From positions 15,456 through 79,455 of the forward strand of contig NZ_JAUFPS010000035.1 in assembly GCF_030409315.1 (NCBI RefSeq): a stretch of DNA of 64,000 nt, given 5' to 3'. The notes beneath the pieces are model-generated. The model did no database searches, had not been told where the DNA came from, and worked only from the letters and a program-made list of their open reading frames with translations. Within the stretch, counting starts at the first letter, position 1; each line of letters begins with the position of its first letter. The stretch is from Mucilaginibacter flavus. Its GTDB lineage: Bacteria; Bacteroidota; Bacteroidia; Sphingobacteriales; Sphingobacteriaceae. Below are positions 52,823-61,641 of this stretch, piece by piece. A program made the position numbers and the translations under genes.

Positions 52823-53455
52823 TTATTTATTAAAAATCAATTCATTAGCCAGCACTATCTCGGGCATGGAAATAGTGTGCTGCCTGCCTTTGTATATTTT
52901 AAGGGTGACATTGGCATTTAACCCCTGCATAACCTTTACACTGTCCTCTACCCTGTTTACGGGCACATGCGGGTCGGGATCGCCGGTGGTTATGAGGATT
53001 GGGGTGTTGTTAAAATTGCCTTTGTAATGATCGGTTATCAATTTCTCGCCAATCAACCCGCCGGTAAAGGCTACCGCGCCACCATAAGTTTGGGCGTTGC
53101 GGGTGATGTATTCCAATGTTAAACAAGCGCCCTGCGAAAAGCCCAGGAAATAGATTTTCTCTTCGGGGATACCATCGGCCTTAACTTGTTTTACCAGTTC
53201 GCCTATCACTTCAATAGCCGAATCAAGGGCAGGCTGATTTTGCTCGTCGGGAGCCATAAAGCTATAAGGATACCAGCTGTTGTTGGTGGCTTGCGGCGCG
53301 TAAATGGCAAAATCTTTTACGTTAAGTTCATTGGCCAAAGCGGCTATGTTTTGCGCCGTACCTCCCCTGCCATGAATCATGATTAAAGCAGCCCCGGCGC
53401 TTTTTGCCGGGGTGCCTGCTGTTATATATTTTAACTGATGGGTGTACATGATCAA
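52823..53455 (-). CDS. Phospholipase/carboxylesterase-family hydrolase (MhqD-like)
   Basis: A 210 aa alpha/beta hydrolase: IMIHGRGGTAQ oxyanion loop, FLGFSQGACLTLEY nucleophile Ser, GDPDPHVPVNR acid and GRQHTISMPE His. Its start overlaps the stop of the dioxygenase at 53452 by four bases (ATGA), so the two are translationally coupled. In Bacillus a glyoxalase-type hydroquinone dioxygenase and a hydrolase of this family (MhqO, MhqD) protect against quinones. The same pairing here suggests aromatic or quinone detoxification, by analogy. Confidence 0.87.
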   Translation of the reverse strand: MIMYTHQLKYITAGTPAKSAGAALIMIHGRGGTAQNIAALANELNVKDFAIYAPQATNNSWYPYSFMAPDEQNQPALDSAIEVIGELVKQVKADGIPEEKIYFLGFSQGACLTLEYITRNAQTYGGAVAFTGGLIGEKLITDHYKGNFNNTPILITTGDPDPHVPVNRVEDSVKVMQGLNANVTLKIYKGRQHTISMPEIVLANELIFNK

Positions 53456-54387
53456 TATAATTGAGGTAATGTTTTTTCGAGCGTACTGCGAAATTTTTCG
53501 TGTTGTACTGGTAATTTCAAATGAGTACCTAATTCTTCAACCGGTTCATCTACATCAAAACCGGGGTTATCGGTAGCCAATTCAAACAATACACCTCCCG
53601 GTTCGCGGAAGTACAACGAATAGAAGTAGTTTCTGTCAATCTTATCGGTAATGTGTAAACCAAGAGCCGCGATTTTTTCACGATATTCCATCAAAGTCCG
53701 CTCGTCTTTAACCCTGAAGGCCACATGATGAACAGAACCACCTGCTACATGGCCGGCAACTTCGCCTGCTACTTCAACCAGATCAACTATCGCCGCGTTT
53801 TCAACCGCGCTGGTTACAAACCTGTAACGGTTTACGTTACTTTCTAATAACTGGTAACCAAATACACCGGTCAATATATCGGCAGTTGGCTGCATTTTAT
53901 TGGTGGTGATGGTGATGCTGTGAAAACCTTTGGTAGCGTTTTCGGCTTTTACTTCATCAGTTTCCCATGGTAAACGGGTATCGGTATTTTTTGAGGCTAT
54001 CAGTTCCAGTTTTAAACCATCAGGATCTAAAAAAGTAAGGTATGGCTCGCCAAATTTTTCGGCCACTTTATTGTAGATCACGTTATGTTTTTCAAAACGG
54101 TTCAGCCAAAAATCAAAACTGCCTTCGGGTACAGAGTAACCAATTTCGGTAGCCTGGCGTGCTCCCCTCCTGCCGCTCTGGATGTTTTCCCAGGGGAAGA
54201 AAGTTAATATTGAACCAGGGGTACCTTGTTTATCACCATAGTATAAATGGTAAGTTTCGGGATCATCAAAATTTACTGTTTTTTTAACCAGGCGTAAACC
54301 CAAAACATTGGTATAAAAATTATAGTTGCGTTTGGCATTGCCTGCTATTGCTGTAATGTGGTGAATGCCGTTGATTATATTTTCCAT
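53452..54387 (-). CDS. Glyoxalase-superfamily ring-cleaving dioxygenase (MhqO-like)
   Basis: The start at 54387 gives MENIINGIHHITAIAGNAKR (311 aa); upstream in-frame codons up to 54438 look non-coding. Two vicinal-oxygen-chelate domains, about 3-150 and 155-300, carry the metal ligands of the family: IHHITAIAG (His), GSVHHVAFRV (His) and a Glu in YFREPGGVLFEL. Members cleave hydroquinone-type aromatics. It overlaps the MhqD-like hydrolase by four bases. An AG-rich 250-base stretch lies upstream. Confidence 0.88.
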   Translation of the reverse strand: MENIINGIHHITAIAGNAKRNYNFYTNVLGLRLVKKTVNFDDPETYHLYYGDKQGTPGSILTFFPWENIQSGRRGARQATEIGYSVPEGSFDFWLNRFEKHNVIYNKVAEKFGEPYLTFLDPDGLKLELIASKNTDTRLPWETDEVKAENATKGFHSITITTNKMQPTADILTGVFGYQLLESNVNRYRFVTSAVENAAIVDLVEVAGEVAGHVAGGSVHHVAFRVKDERTLMEYREKIAALGLHITDKIDRNYFYSLYFREPGGVLFELATDNPGFDVDEPVEELGTHLKLPVQHEKFRSTLEKTLPQLY

Positions 54388-54469
54388 GATGTTGTTTTTG
54401 TTTGTTGATATCAAAATTACGGCCATATACCACAACAAAACTTGACCTACAACAAGAAATGACTGAGGG

Positions 54470-54628
54470 GGGATAAAAGATTATGGGAGCAAGGAATAAG
54501 GACAGGAAAGGGATGAAGGATTTAGGGAATAAAGACCGTTAAGCGGATTAAGGATAAAAGGACGAGAGAGCAAGGACAAGAAGGCGGACAAAGGGTAGAT
54601 AGATGAAAGAGCAAGAACAGGAAATTTA
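54470..54628 (+). repeat. Polypurine low-complexity tract
   Basis: About 160 bases are nearly all A and G on the plus strand, with degenerate repeats of the type agcaaggacaagaa, agcaaggaataagg and agcaagaacagg. There is no reading frame of merit. It fills most of the gap between the dioxygenase start and the GH16 stop. Confidence 0.6.
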
Positions 54629-54637
54629 GATTTTGCT

Positions 54638-55483
54638 TTATTTCCGTTGATAAACCCTCACGTAATCAACTTCATAGCGGCGCGGAAATTTGGTTGCTGA
54701 TGGGTCGCCGCCGTTATCGCCGCCAAGGGCCATGTTGAGTAATATGTAATGCGGTTGTTTGAATGGGTTAAAACCGGTGCCATCCTGGTTTACCAACTGA
54801 GTAAGTTCAACGTGGTTTAACAATTGATCGTCAACATACAGACTGATTGATTTTTCGTCCCAGTCCATGCGCCAGGTATGAAATTGCCGGCTCCAGTTTT
54901 TACTAAATGTCGCCATTGGCGTTTTTGTGCTGTACCATTTGGCTTTATATCGTGTGGCCGTACCACAGGCTATGTTAGCCAACAGGTTGTTATTGTAGTA
55001 CTCCATAATATCTATTTCGCCGTTTGAGGGCCAGGGTTTATCAACACCTAAAGTCCAAAAGGCGGGCCATAGCCCTGCGCTTACATCAATACGGGCACGC
55101 ATTACCATACGGCCGTATTGCCAGCTGTGCAGTCCGCTGGTATTCATACTGGCAGCTGTGTATTCAATAAACGGTCGGTTTGTTTTCCAATCAGAACTAT
55201 TCGGCACATAGTTAGGATTAGGCAGATGTTCTTTCTTTGCTTCGATAATGAGCAATCCCTTGTGGCAGCGGGCGTTTTGTGGCTGGTACCATTGCAATTC
55301 GTGATTGCGCGCAAAACCATGTTCATAAGTCCAGTTGGTGCTATCGGGAGCCCCCTCTTTATTAAACTCATCGGCCCAAACCAATTTATAGTTATCGGAG
55401 GTATCGGGCTGCAGTTGCTGGCTCTTAGCTGTAAGATGCAGCAAAAAGCCTAAACAAAGTAGCCCTACAAAAGCCTTTTTCAT
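54638..55483 (-). CDS. Secreted GH16 endo-glucanase/galactanase-family enzyme
   Basis: A 281-284 aa GH16 (start 55483, MKKAFVGLLCLG; an ATG at 55492 is also in frame) with a signal peptide. The lectin-like jelly roll shows LVWADEFNKEG, the catalytic motif GEIDIMEYY (nucleophile and acid Glu, with the Asp between), and HTWRMDWDEKSISLYVDDQL. The C-terminal VDYVRVYQRK is typical. GH16 enzymes cut beta-1,3/1,4-glucans or beta-1,3-galactans. Next to an exo-galactanase-like GH43 and a rhamnose mutarotase, endo-beta-1,3-galactanase is the better guess. It is last in the operon. Confidence 0.9.
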   Translation of the reverse strand: MKKAFVGLLCLGFLLHLTAKSQQLQPDTSDNYKLVWADEFNKEGAPDSTNWTYEHGFARNHELQWYQPQNARCHKGLLIIEAKKEHLPNPNYVPNSSDWKTNRPFIEYTAASMNTSGLHSWQYGRMVMRARIDVSAGLWPAFWTLGVDKPWPSNGEIDIMEYYNNNLLANIACGTATRYKAKWYSTKTPMATFSKNWSRQFHTWRMDWDEKSISLYVDDQLLNHVELTQLVNQDGTGFNPFKQPHYILLNMALGGDNGGDPSATKFPRRYEVDYVRVYQRK

Positions 55484-55497
55484 AAATAACATTAAGT

Positions 55498-55812
55498 TTA
55501 CGGCAGGTAAAACATTTTAACCAACCGACTGCTAACCGGCGAATGATCAGCATTGCTATCCATAATATCACTCATATACAGCCACCATTTTTGCATAACC
55601 GGGTTTTGCGGCAATACTGCTAACGCGTCAATATCGGCTACTTTGTAAGTTCCAAACAGGGTGTTGGTCTCTTCATCCAGGTAAATATAATAATCGCTTA
55701 TACCACTTTCTGTTAGCAACGCGGCCAACTCGGGCCAAATCTCGTCATGACGTTTTTGGTACTCCTGGGCCTTGCCGGCATAGAGTTTCATTTTAAAGGC
55801 TAATTGCTGCAT
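55498..55812 (-). CDS. rhaM: L-rhamnose mutarotase
   Basis: A 104 aa RhaM-family protein that interconverts the anomers of L-rhamnose. The signature MKLYAGKAQEYQKRHDEIWP has the active-site His22, and the C-terminal WWLYMSDIMDSN segment is characteristic. It starts 5 bases after the restored stop of the GH43 gene and ends 5 bases before the GH16 ATG at 55492 (14 before the chosen start at 55483), so the three genes are tightly coupled. It points to rhamnose release by this locus. Confidence 0.9.
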   Translation of the reverse strand: MQQLAFKMKLYAGKAQEYQKRHDEIWPELAALLTESGISDYYIYLDEETNTLFGTYKVADIDALAVLPQNPVMQKWWLYMSDIMDSNADHSPVSSRLVKMFYLP

Positions 55813-55816
55813 TTCA

Positions 55817-56922
55817 TCACTTTTTAAAAACGGTTAAATTCCATTGATCCATCCAGCTTATCTCTATATCATCGCCTTTAAAGGTAATGGGTAACCACAG
55901 GTAGCGGCCATCAATGGCATCTTTGGGCGTCCATTTATCGGCCATAAAAATAAAAGCATCCTTTTACCGGTTACCGGCAACACATAGGTGCTTTGGCCTC
56001 CAAAGGTAATTTCGGCACCTTTACCTACGCAGGGATTGCCGTGATAAACCCATGGACCGTAAATAGATTTGGCCGTAAACCAGCGTGCCGGGTTCGGCGC
56101 CCAGCCTGTTGTACCAGAACCAATCATGTAGTAAATTCCATGGTGTTTAAAAATAGCCGGCGCTTCTGTTTGATGACCTGCATAAACCCGGGCAAATTTA
56201 CCGGTATGGCCGGTGTAGGTATCGTTCAGCTCTGCAATATCCAATGTATAATTCTCCTCGGCAGAAAATATGTGATAGGCTTTACCGTCATCGTCCACAA
56301 ACACATTCATATCCCGGGCCATTTGTCCGCCGGGCAGGTCGCGGCAAAAAAAGCCTTCACTTTCATTAGCAGGATGAGCGCAATTAACTTTTTCGTTATC
56401 CGGCGTTCCTTCAGGATATATTGGCATAAATCCCGCGTTGGGGCGATAGCTTTTAACAAATGTATACGGGCCGGTTACCTTATCAGCTGTGGCAACTCCC
56501 GCGCGTGCTGCTTTATAACCCTGGCCACGCAGTTCAAGGTGAAACCACATGACATATTTTTTTGTTTTGGGATTATAAACCACTTTAGGCCGTTCAAGGA
56601 TACAACCTTTGGCAATATCATTGGCCGTATCGGGCGAAACAGTTAGTGCTATACCCTCGTCCTTCCAGTTATACAAATCTTTTGACGAATAACAATGTAC
56701 ACCAACCATGGCCCGGTTACCGGCATCGCCCGCAATTTTGTGTTCGCCAAACCAATAGTAAATGCCGTTTTTATAAAGCATGCCGCCACCATGCGCGTTT
56801 ATGTGGACACCCTTATTATCGGGCCATATAGCACCCGGATTAAAGCTGTTTAATTTAGTTTGGGCAATGCCCAAATTGCCTAAAAGCAGTAAAAAGGGCA
56901 ATAGTAATCTGTACGGTTTCAT
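55817..56922 (-). pseudogene. GH43 exo-beta-1,3-galactanase-like gene with a frameshift near its 3' end
   Basis: A secreted GH43 protein (signal peptide 1-20) with the exo-galactanase-type start GVHINAHGGGMLYKNGIYYWFG. As sequenced it reads 352 codons to a stop at 55864, but the last part (LWPINGRPKMPLMA) is out of frame. Adding one base in the A5 run at 55946-55950 restores MADKWTPKDAIDGRYLWLPI and ends at 55817-55819, five bases before rhaM. That fits the family and the operon spacing. The cause is either a real homopolymer mutation or a sequencing error. Confidence 0.85.
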
Positions 56923-56939
56923 AGTTTAAATGTGTGCTA

Positions 56940-58178
56940 TTATTTTTTTATGTCGAGGGCATGGTCGGCAGGTACATCCTGTCCGCTCCAAACCTTTACC
57001 GCCGTCCATGGCTCATCGGGTGCCGACCAAAATAGATCGGTAGCCGACAAGCCCAGTGGCAAAAACGCGTTAGTACAAATGTACAGGCTGCCGGTAGTAA
57101 TGTAGAAATCGGCCAGGCCGGGCTGCTTACCACAAAGGCCGATATTAAGCCATCCATCCGCGGTAAATGTTTGCGGTGCGCTTAACGTTTTTGTAATCAT
57201 GGCGGTTAAGGCACATCTTACCTGGGCAGGTTTCAGGCTTTCGGGAAGTTGCTTTTTATAGGCGATGCTGGCTAAGTGATGAAATACACCTCCCCTGTAA
57301 ACTATTGATCGGCCTGTGGCGGGGTAACTGCCATCGGCATTAATCATTCGTTCCAGTATCTGAGCATAACGCTCGCCAATAACAAGCTGCTGTTCCTGCT
57401 CATGTAAGTAAGTTTTCTTTTTGGCGTTTATTTCATCCAGAATGGTGCTCAAATAAGGTTGAATTACGATACTGTTATAATAATCTAAATGAAAATTCAT
57501 TCCGTCGGCATACATCCCATCCCCTACGTACCAATGCTGGGTAAATTCGCGGATGCCAAATTCAACCCGCAGGGGATCGTACCCCAAATCATATTTGCAT
57601 AAAAAGGCTTCTATCATTCCAGAAAAAAGCACCCAGTTTGAATAGGCCGGGACAGTGCTACGCGTGGCTTTCAATGCCTCTGTTAGCTGCACTTTAACTT
57701 TTTCATCCAAATGTTCCCATAGCCACGGTGCCCTAACTAAACCCAGGGCCACAAAAGAGGCATCCACTAAGGGTTGCCCACCTGTCCATTGCATATAATC
57801 TTTAGCATGCGGATTTACGGCATTGGCAATGGCCTTTAAAGCCCAACCGCGATATTGATCGCGAAGTTTGATCTCTTCGGTATCGCCGCCTTCCAACTGT
57901 AACCATGGGGCTATACCGCTTAAAGTACGCCCAAATGCTTCCAGGTAACCAACCTTAGTACGATTTTCTTTGTCATCTACCCTATCAGATAGCATCATTG
58001 GCATCTTTTGTTTAAGCTCATCGGCGGCAAGGTTTGACATTACCGGTCGGGCCACCCTATCCATGTAGCTTAGCCAAAGTTTGCGGGTTAATGCAGGGCC
58101 GGCGCTTTTCTTTTGTGCCAATGATAGCATTGGGATAACTATCAGCAGAAAATAAATTAAGATCTTTTTCATCGGCAA
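56940..58178 (-). CDS. DUF2264-family secreted protein (possibly GH154-related)
   Basis: A 412 aa protein with a signal peptide (start 58178 or MKK at 58172; ends LSLAQ). Helix-rich DUF2264 sequence runs from about residue 30 (RKLWLSYMDRVARPVMSNLA) through WLQLEGGDTEE, SFVALGLVRAPWLWEHLD, WVLFSGMIEAFLCKYDL and DGMYADGMNFHLDYYNS. From memory the DUF2264 group has been linked to the GH154 beta-glucuronidases of arabinogalactan degradation; I am only moderately sure of that. It is 17 bases upstream of the GH43 gene. Confidence 0.8.
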   Translation of the reverse strand: MPMKKILIYFLLIVIPMLSLAQKKSAGPALTRKLWLSYMDRVARPVMSNLAADELKQKMPMMLSDRVDDKENRTKVGYLEAFGRTLSGIAPWLQLEGGDTEEIKLRDQYRGWALKAIANAVNPHAKDYMQWTGGQPLVDASFVALGLVRAPWLWEHLDEKVKVQLTEALKATRSTVPAYSNWVLFSGMIEAFLCKYDLGYDPLRVEFGIREFTQHWYVGDGMYADGMNFHLDYYNSIVIQPYLSTILDEINAKKKTYLHEQEQQLVIGERYAQILERMINADGSYPATGRSIVYRGGVFHHLASIAYKKQLPESLKPAQVRCALTAMITKTLSAPQTFTADGWLNIGLCGKQPGLADFYITTGSLYICTNAFLPLGLSATDLFWSAPDEPWTAVKVWSGQDVPADHALDIKK

Positions 58179-58245
58179 AAAATTTATAGCTCAATATAAC
58201 GACCCGTTTTTTGAGAAACGGGTTAATTTAATGCATCTCGTTCAT

Positions 58246-59592
58246 CTACCTTATTGGTGGCTTCCATTCAATCACCTCAACAGGTTGTGGCGCGGCTTTG
58301 GCGTTCCCTTCGCCATCTACCTGGGTAGTTGACTGCACAAACAAGTTAAGGATTTTTTTATCCCGCCAAAGTTCGGTATCATAAGTTGGCTCCCACGAAC
58401 CTACCGATGCTGTACTGAGATCGCTGAGCTGCCAGTAGTTATTTTTAAGATCATCGTTTACAGCTATTGATACTTTACTCCCCCGTTCTTCGTCTCTAAA
58501 AACCATCGCGACAGCTATTTTACCACCTCGTTTCCAGGCCAGTATCTGCGGGCGCGAAATGGGGATACTTTTGGTTCCGGTACCGCTAAGACTAAATGAT
58601 GTTTTACGAAAGCCCAGATCGGCAACCTGCCATTGGTTGTTGATGTTGTACACCAGGTGATATTGTGGTGCCCGGTCATTTATGCCCTGCCAGTAAGTAG
58701 CTATATAGGGGTACCCTTGCTCATCGGCAAACATGGAGGTTTGATTGATGAGTTCACTTTTTTGAGGGATGATGCAGGCATACTCGGCAGTAGTTGCCCT
58801 AATAGGTAAGGTATATTTTTCGCCCGAAAGCTTTTGCCAGGTTACGCCACCATCGGCAGATTGCGCGTAACAAAGATCATGGTTACTGGCCACATCCGGC
58901 GATTCGCGCCATACCCATGACAGGTGCAGCGTACCTTTTGCATCCATAGTGGTTTGCCAGTAAGCATTGCGTTTGCCCTCGCCATCAATCAGGTTGTTTT
59001 GCACACGCACCCAGGTTTTTGTTTTTAGCCGATACCGGTTCAATACCAGGTTTCCATTCCCCGATGCGCCATCGCGGTAAAAAAACAGCAAATCGCCATT
59101 TGGCATTTTATAAAATTCGGGATAGGTTAGCTTGTCTTCTTTTATGCCGGTCATGGGCATTGGGGCGGTTAACTCCAAACTTCCCGGACTTACACTGCGG
59201 CAATAATTTAAAGGCTGATTGTGGTGCCCCCAGGTTACGTGTAAATAGCCATCGCCATCAACCATAATGCTGATGCTCTTATGGGCATCAGTTGCATCGC
59301 CTTTATAAGCGGTGCGTTGTGTTTGCCAGGTTGATGAGCTTTGTTTACGTTTTGCCAGCACCACAGATTGCTCATCATCATAAAAAGCGGCGTATTGCGT
59401 TCCTTTGAAAGTAACCAATGAATTTTTGCGAAATACTACCGTATTTACAGAATTACTGGCCCAACCATTAGTTGCGATTGTGCTTATTTGTGCACCCGCC
59501 GTTTGATAAGTTATTGTAACGATCAAAAACGACAGGATCAGCATAGTCGCTCTTTTTATGTTATAATGGCTTTGCAACATCAATGCATTCAA
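58246..59592 (-). CDS. BNR_4-family seven-bladed propeller protein, probable glycan lyase or rhamnosidase
   Basis: A 448 aa secreted beta-propeller (signal about 1-35, AGAQ; a start at the MLILSFLIV methionine is also possible). Blade motifs include ISIMVDGDGYLHVTWGHHN, TYPEFYKMPNGDLLFFYRD and NLNRY-type strands with SWVWRESPD. BNR_4 includes PL24/PL25 ulvan lyases and relatives such as GH145 and PL27, which act on rhamnose-uronate linkages. The His-rich segment GHHNQPLNY may hold catalytic residues. With rhaM, DUF2264 and kduI nearby, action on a rhamnosyl-glucuronate cap is a good guess. Confidence 0.78.
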   Translation of the reverse strand: MNALMLQSHYNIKRATMLILSFLIVTITYQTAGAQISTIATNGWASNSVNTVVFRKNSLVTFKGTQYAAFYDDEQSVVLAKRKQSSSTWQTQRTAYKGDATDAHKSISIMVDGDGYLHVTWGHHNQPLNYCRSVSPGSLELTAPMPMTGIKEDKLTYPEFYKMPNGDLLFFYRDGASGNGNLVLNRYRLKTKTWVRVQNNLIDGEGKRNAYWQTTMDAKGTLHLSWVWRESPDVASNHDLCYAQSADGGVTWQKLSGEKYTLPIRATTAEYACIIPQKSELINQTSMFADEQGYPYIATYWQGINDRAPQYHLVYNINNQWQVADLGFRKTSFSLSGTGTKSIPISRPQILAWKRGGKIAVAMVFRDEERGSKVSIAVNDDLKNNYWQLSDLSTASVGSWEPTYDTELWRDKKILNLFVQSTTQVDGEGNAKAAPQPVEVIEWKPPIR

Positions 59593-59628
59593 TTTAAACT
59601 ATAGCCTTTATCACAACCCGCCAATCAG

Positions 59629-60654
59629 TTATTCGGCTTTTGATACCGATGATTGCCTTTCTTTAAAAATGGCAGGCACAATGATCTTTTTCCTTTTCCG
59701 ATCTGACCCAGTATGTTCTATCTGCTCCAAAAGCAGGTTCACCATTTGCTCCGAAATTTGCAGCAACGGCTGGGCCATAGCTGTTATACCTGGTTTAAAA
59801 AGTTTAAACACGTCGTGATCATCAAAAGAAATCACACCCATATTACCTGGGATGCTCAATTTTAACCTGTCAATAGCTTCAATACCCTTGATGGTAAGAT
59901 AATTGGTACCGAAGAACAAGGCATCTATTTGCGGATTTTCGGTAAGGAACAGAACAATATCATCTATACCGGATTGATTTACTTTTGAGAAACTAAGCTT
60001 TTTAATATATGGCGTGAAACCATGGTCGTTTATCGCTTTTTGGTAACCCTGCAAGCGATCCTGCATCTGGGTTTGTTCAGAATCGAGCGTTACAAAACCA
60101 ATGTTTTTATAGTTATGGTCAATTAAATAGTTTACCGCTTTGCAGGAGCTTTCCAGGTTGTCAACTATCACCGTATCGGTATCAATAGCTTTATAATACC
60201 TATCAAACAAAACCAATGGGATATGCTCATTAAGCAAACCGGTAATATCGCTTTCCAGGCCTTCGGGCGGACATATAATAAATCCGTCTACATGCCTGTC
60301 TCTAAACAAATCTATCAGTTCAATGGCTTTGGCGGTTTGGTTTTTGGTACTGCCGTAAATAATTTTGTAGCCATGCTGATTAAGCAACTCTTCTACATGG
60401 GCGGCTACCGTCGAGAAAAACGGATCGGCAATATCCTCAATAAGCAGGCAAATAATTTTGGTTTTACCGGTACGCAGGCTTTTGGCCAGCATATTGGGTT
60501 TGTAACCAATTTCTTCTACATACTTTAATACCCGCTCGGTTTGGGCTTCGCTTAAGCCAACCTGTTTTGATTTACCGTTCAAAATCAATGATACGGTAGT
60601 GATAGAAATATTTAGCTGTGCAGCAATATCTTTAATGGAAACCTTTTTTTTCAT
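59629..60654 (-). CDS. LacI-family transcriptional regulator (operon regulator)
   Basis: A 341 aa repressor. The N-terminal HTH (1-50, VSIKDIAAQLNISITTVSLI) has the LacI-type hinge (LNGKSKQVGLSEAQTERVL). The periplasmic-binding-protein-like effector domain (about 60-335) has VDGFIICPPEGLE and GVISFDDHDVFKLF. It lies within the operon, between the GATase-like gene (23-base gap) and the BNR_4 gene (36-base gap), suggesting autoregulation by a sugar from the same pathway. Confidence 0.93.
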   Translation of the reverse strand: MKKKVSIKDIAAQLNISITTVSLILNGKSKQVGLSEAQTERVLKYVEEIGYKPNMLAKSLRTGKTKIICLLIEDIADPFFSTVAAHVEELLNQHGYKIIYGSTKNQTAKAIELIDLFRDRHVDGFIICPPEGLESDITGLLNEHIPLVLFDRYYKAIDTDTVIVDNLESSCKAVNYLIDHNYKNIGFVTLDSEQTQMQDRLQGYQKAINDHGFTPYIKKLSFSKVNQSGIDDIVLFLTENPQIDALFFGTNYLTIKGIEAIDRLKLSIPGNMGVISFDDHDVFKLFKPGITAMAQPLLQISEQMVNLLLEQIEHTGSDRKRKKIIVPAIFKERQSSVSKAE

Positions 60655-60677
60655 TTACGCCGCTATATAAAATACGT

Positions 60678-61475
60678 CTATTTAAGTACCGGTATCTGTT
60701 TTAATAACCAGACCGATACATCATTTGCTGCCTTATCATTTTCAAAACGGGCGGGCAGCCTCCCGTTTGTATACTCGTTATATAACCAGGGATCGCCAAC
60801 GGCCATCACTGTTCCTTTACCATATTTTGCTGTCGCGATAATAACCGCGTCATTCTTTTTTAAGGCCGCTTTTGCCGGGCCGCTTATGGCTATGGAGCAT
60901 ACATCCTTCATGAATATATTACCCGCGGTAGCAAACATGTCATTACCCGTGGTAACAATTGCGCCATCATCAAAATGATCGTCGTTAATTACGTGGTTTT
61001 GCAAATCGTTATTAAAATGCATCCCAAACTTAGCGGCCAGGGTGTTAAAATGCGGTAATTCCACATTGGCGCTGTCATTAGCCAGCATTACCAGTACACC
61101 ACCGCCTTTTACCCATTTGGCAATAACTGTGGCATCTTTTTCATTGATATAATTGGGATTGGGATTTTCCTTTTTTGTATCCGGATCAACAATAATATAA
61201 ACTGCCGACTTTTTCAGGTTAGCCGCAGTGGGAGCTTCGCCAAGCGTATCCAGCGTGGCACTTAATTTTTTAAAGGCATCTCCCCAGATAGAAAAACCTG
61301 TGTTAGCCGTTTCATCCCACAAATAATGAAAGCGTTGCTTTTGGCCGGCTGCGTTGTTGTGCACTTCGTGGTTAAAATAATAATCTAACGTAACTACCTG
61401 TGCCTTTGCTGAAAAACATGCCGGTAATACCAGCAAACTCAACAACATTTTTTTTAAATACAACCCGCGGCGCAT
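60678..61475 (-). CDS. Secreted DUF4350/class-I-GATase-like protein
   Basis: A 265 aa protein with a signal peptide (ending AKAQ). The Rossmann-like segments YIIVDPDTKKENPNPN, WVKGGGVLVMLANDS and GTVMAVGDPWLYNEY are typical of GATase-like DUF4350 proteins found beside uronic-acid polysaccharide genes. The function is unknown; a binding or hydrolytic role has been assumed for relatives. It is the first gene of the operon that runs to GH16. Confidence 0.75.
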   Translation of the reverse strand: MRRGLYLKKMLLSLLVLPACFSAKAQVVTLDYYFNHEVHNNAAGQKQRFHYLWDETANTGFSIWGDAFKKLSATLDTLGEAPTAANLKKSAVYIIVDPDTKKENPNPNYINEKDATVIAKWVKGGGVLVMLANDSANVELPHFNTLAAKFGMHFNNDLQNHVINDDHFDDGAIVTTGNDMFATAGNIFMKDVCSIAISGPAKAALKKNDAVIIATAKYGKGTVMAVGDPWLYNEYTNGRLPARFENDKAANDVSVWLLKQIPVLK

Positions 61476-61641
61476 AATTGTGATCCGTTTTTTGAATTAA
61501 TTATTTTAACAATTGGTTATCAAATGTATTGTGGTGTACAGGTTTTTATCGCGCAGGAGCAAAAATTATTTACTACATCGATTGCGTAGCAAGATAGCTT
61601 AAGATTTTGAAAAAAAGCCATTTTGATTGAAAAAAATCGTT

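Noticed and set aside
55993..56646. A 217-codon open frame on the plus strand
   Set aside because: It is antisense to the well-supported GH43 gene and has no domain-like sequence; the opposite frame carries the family motifs.
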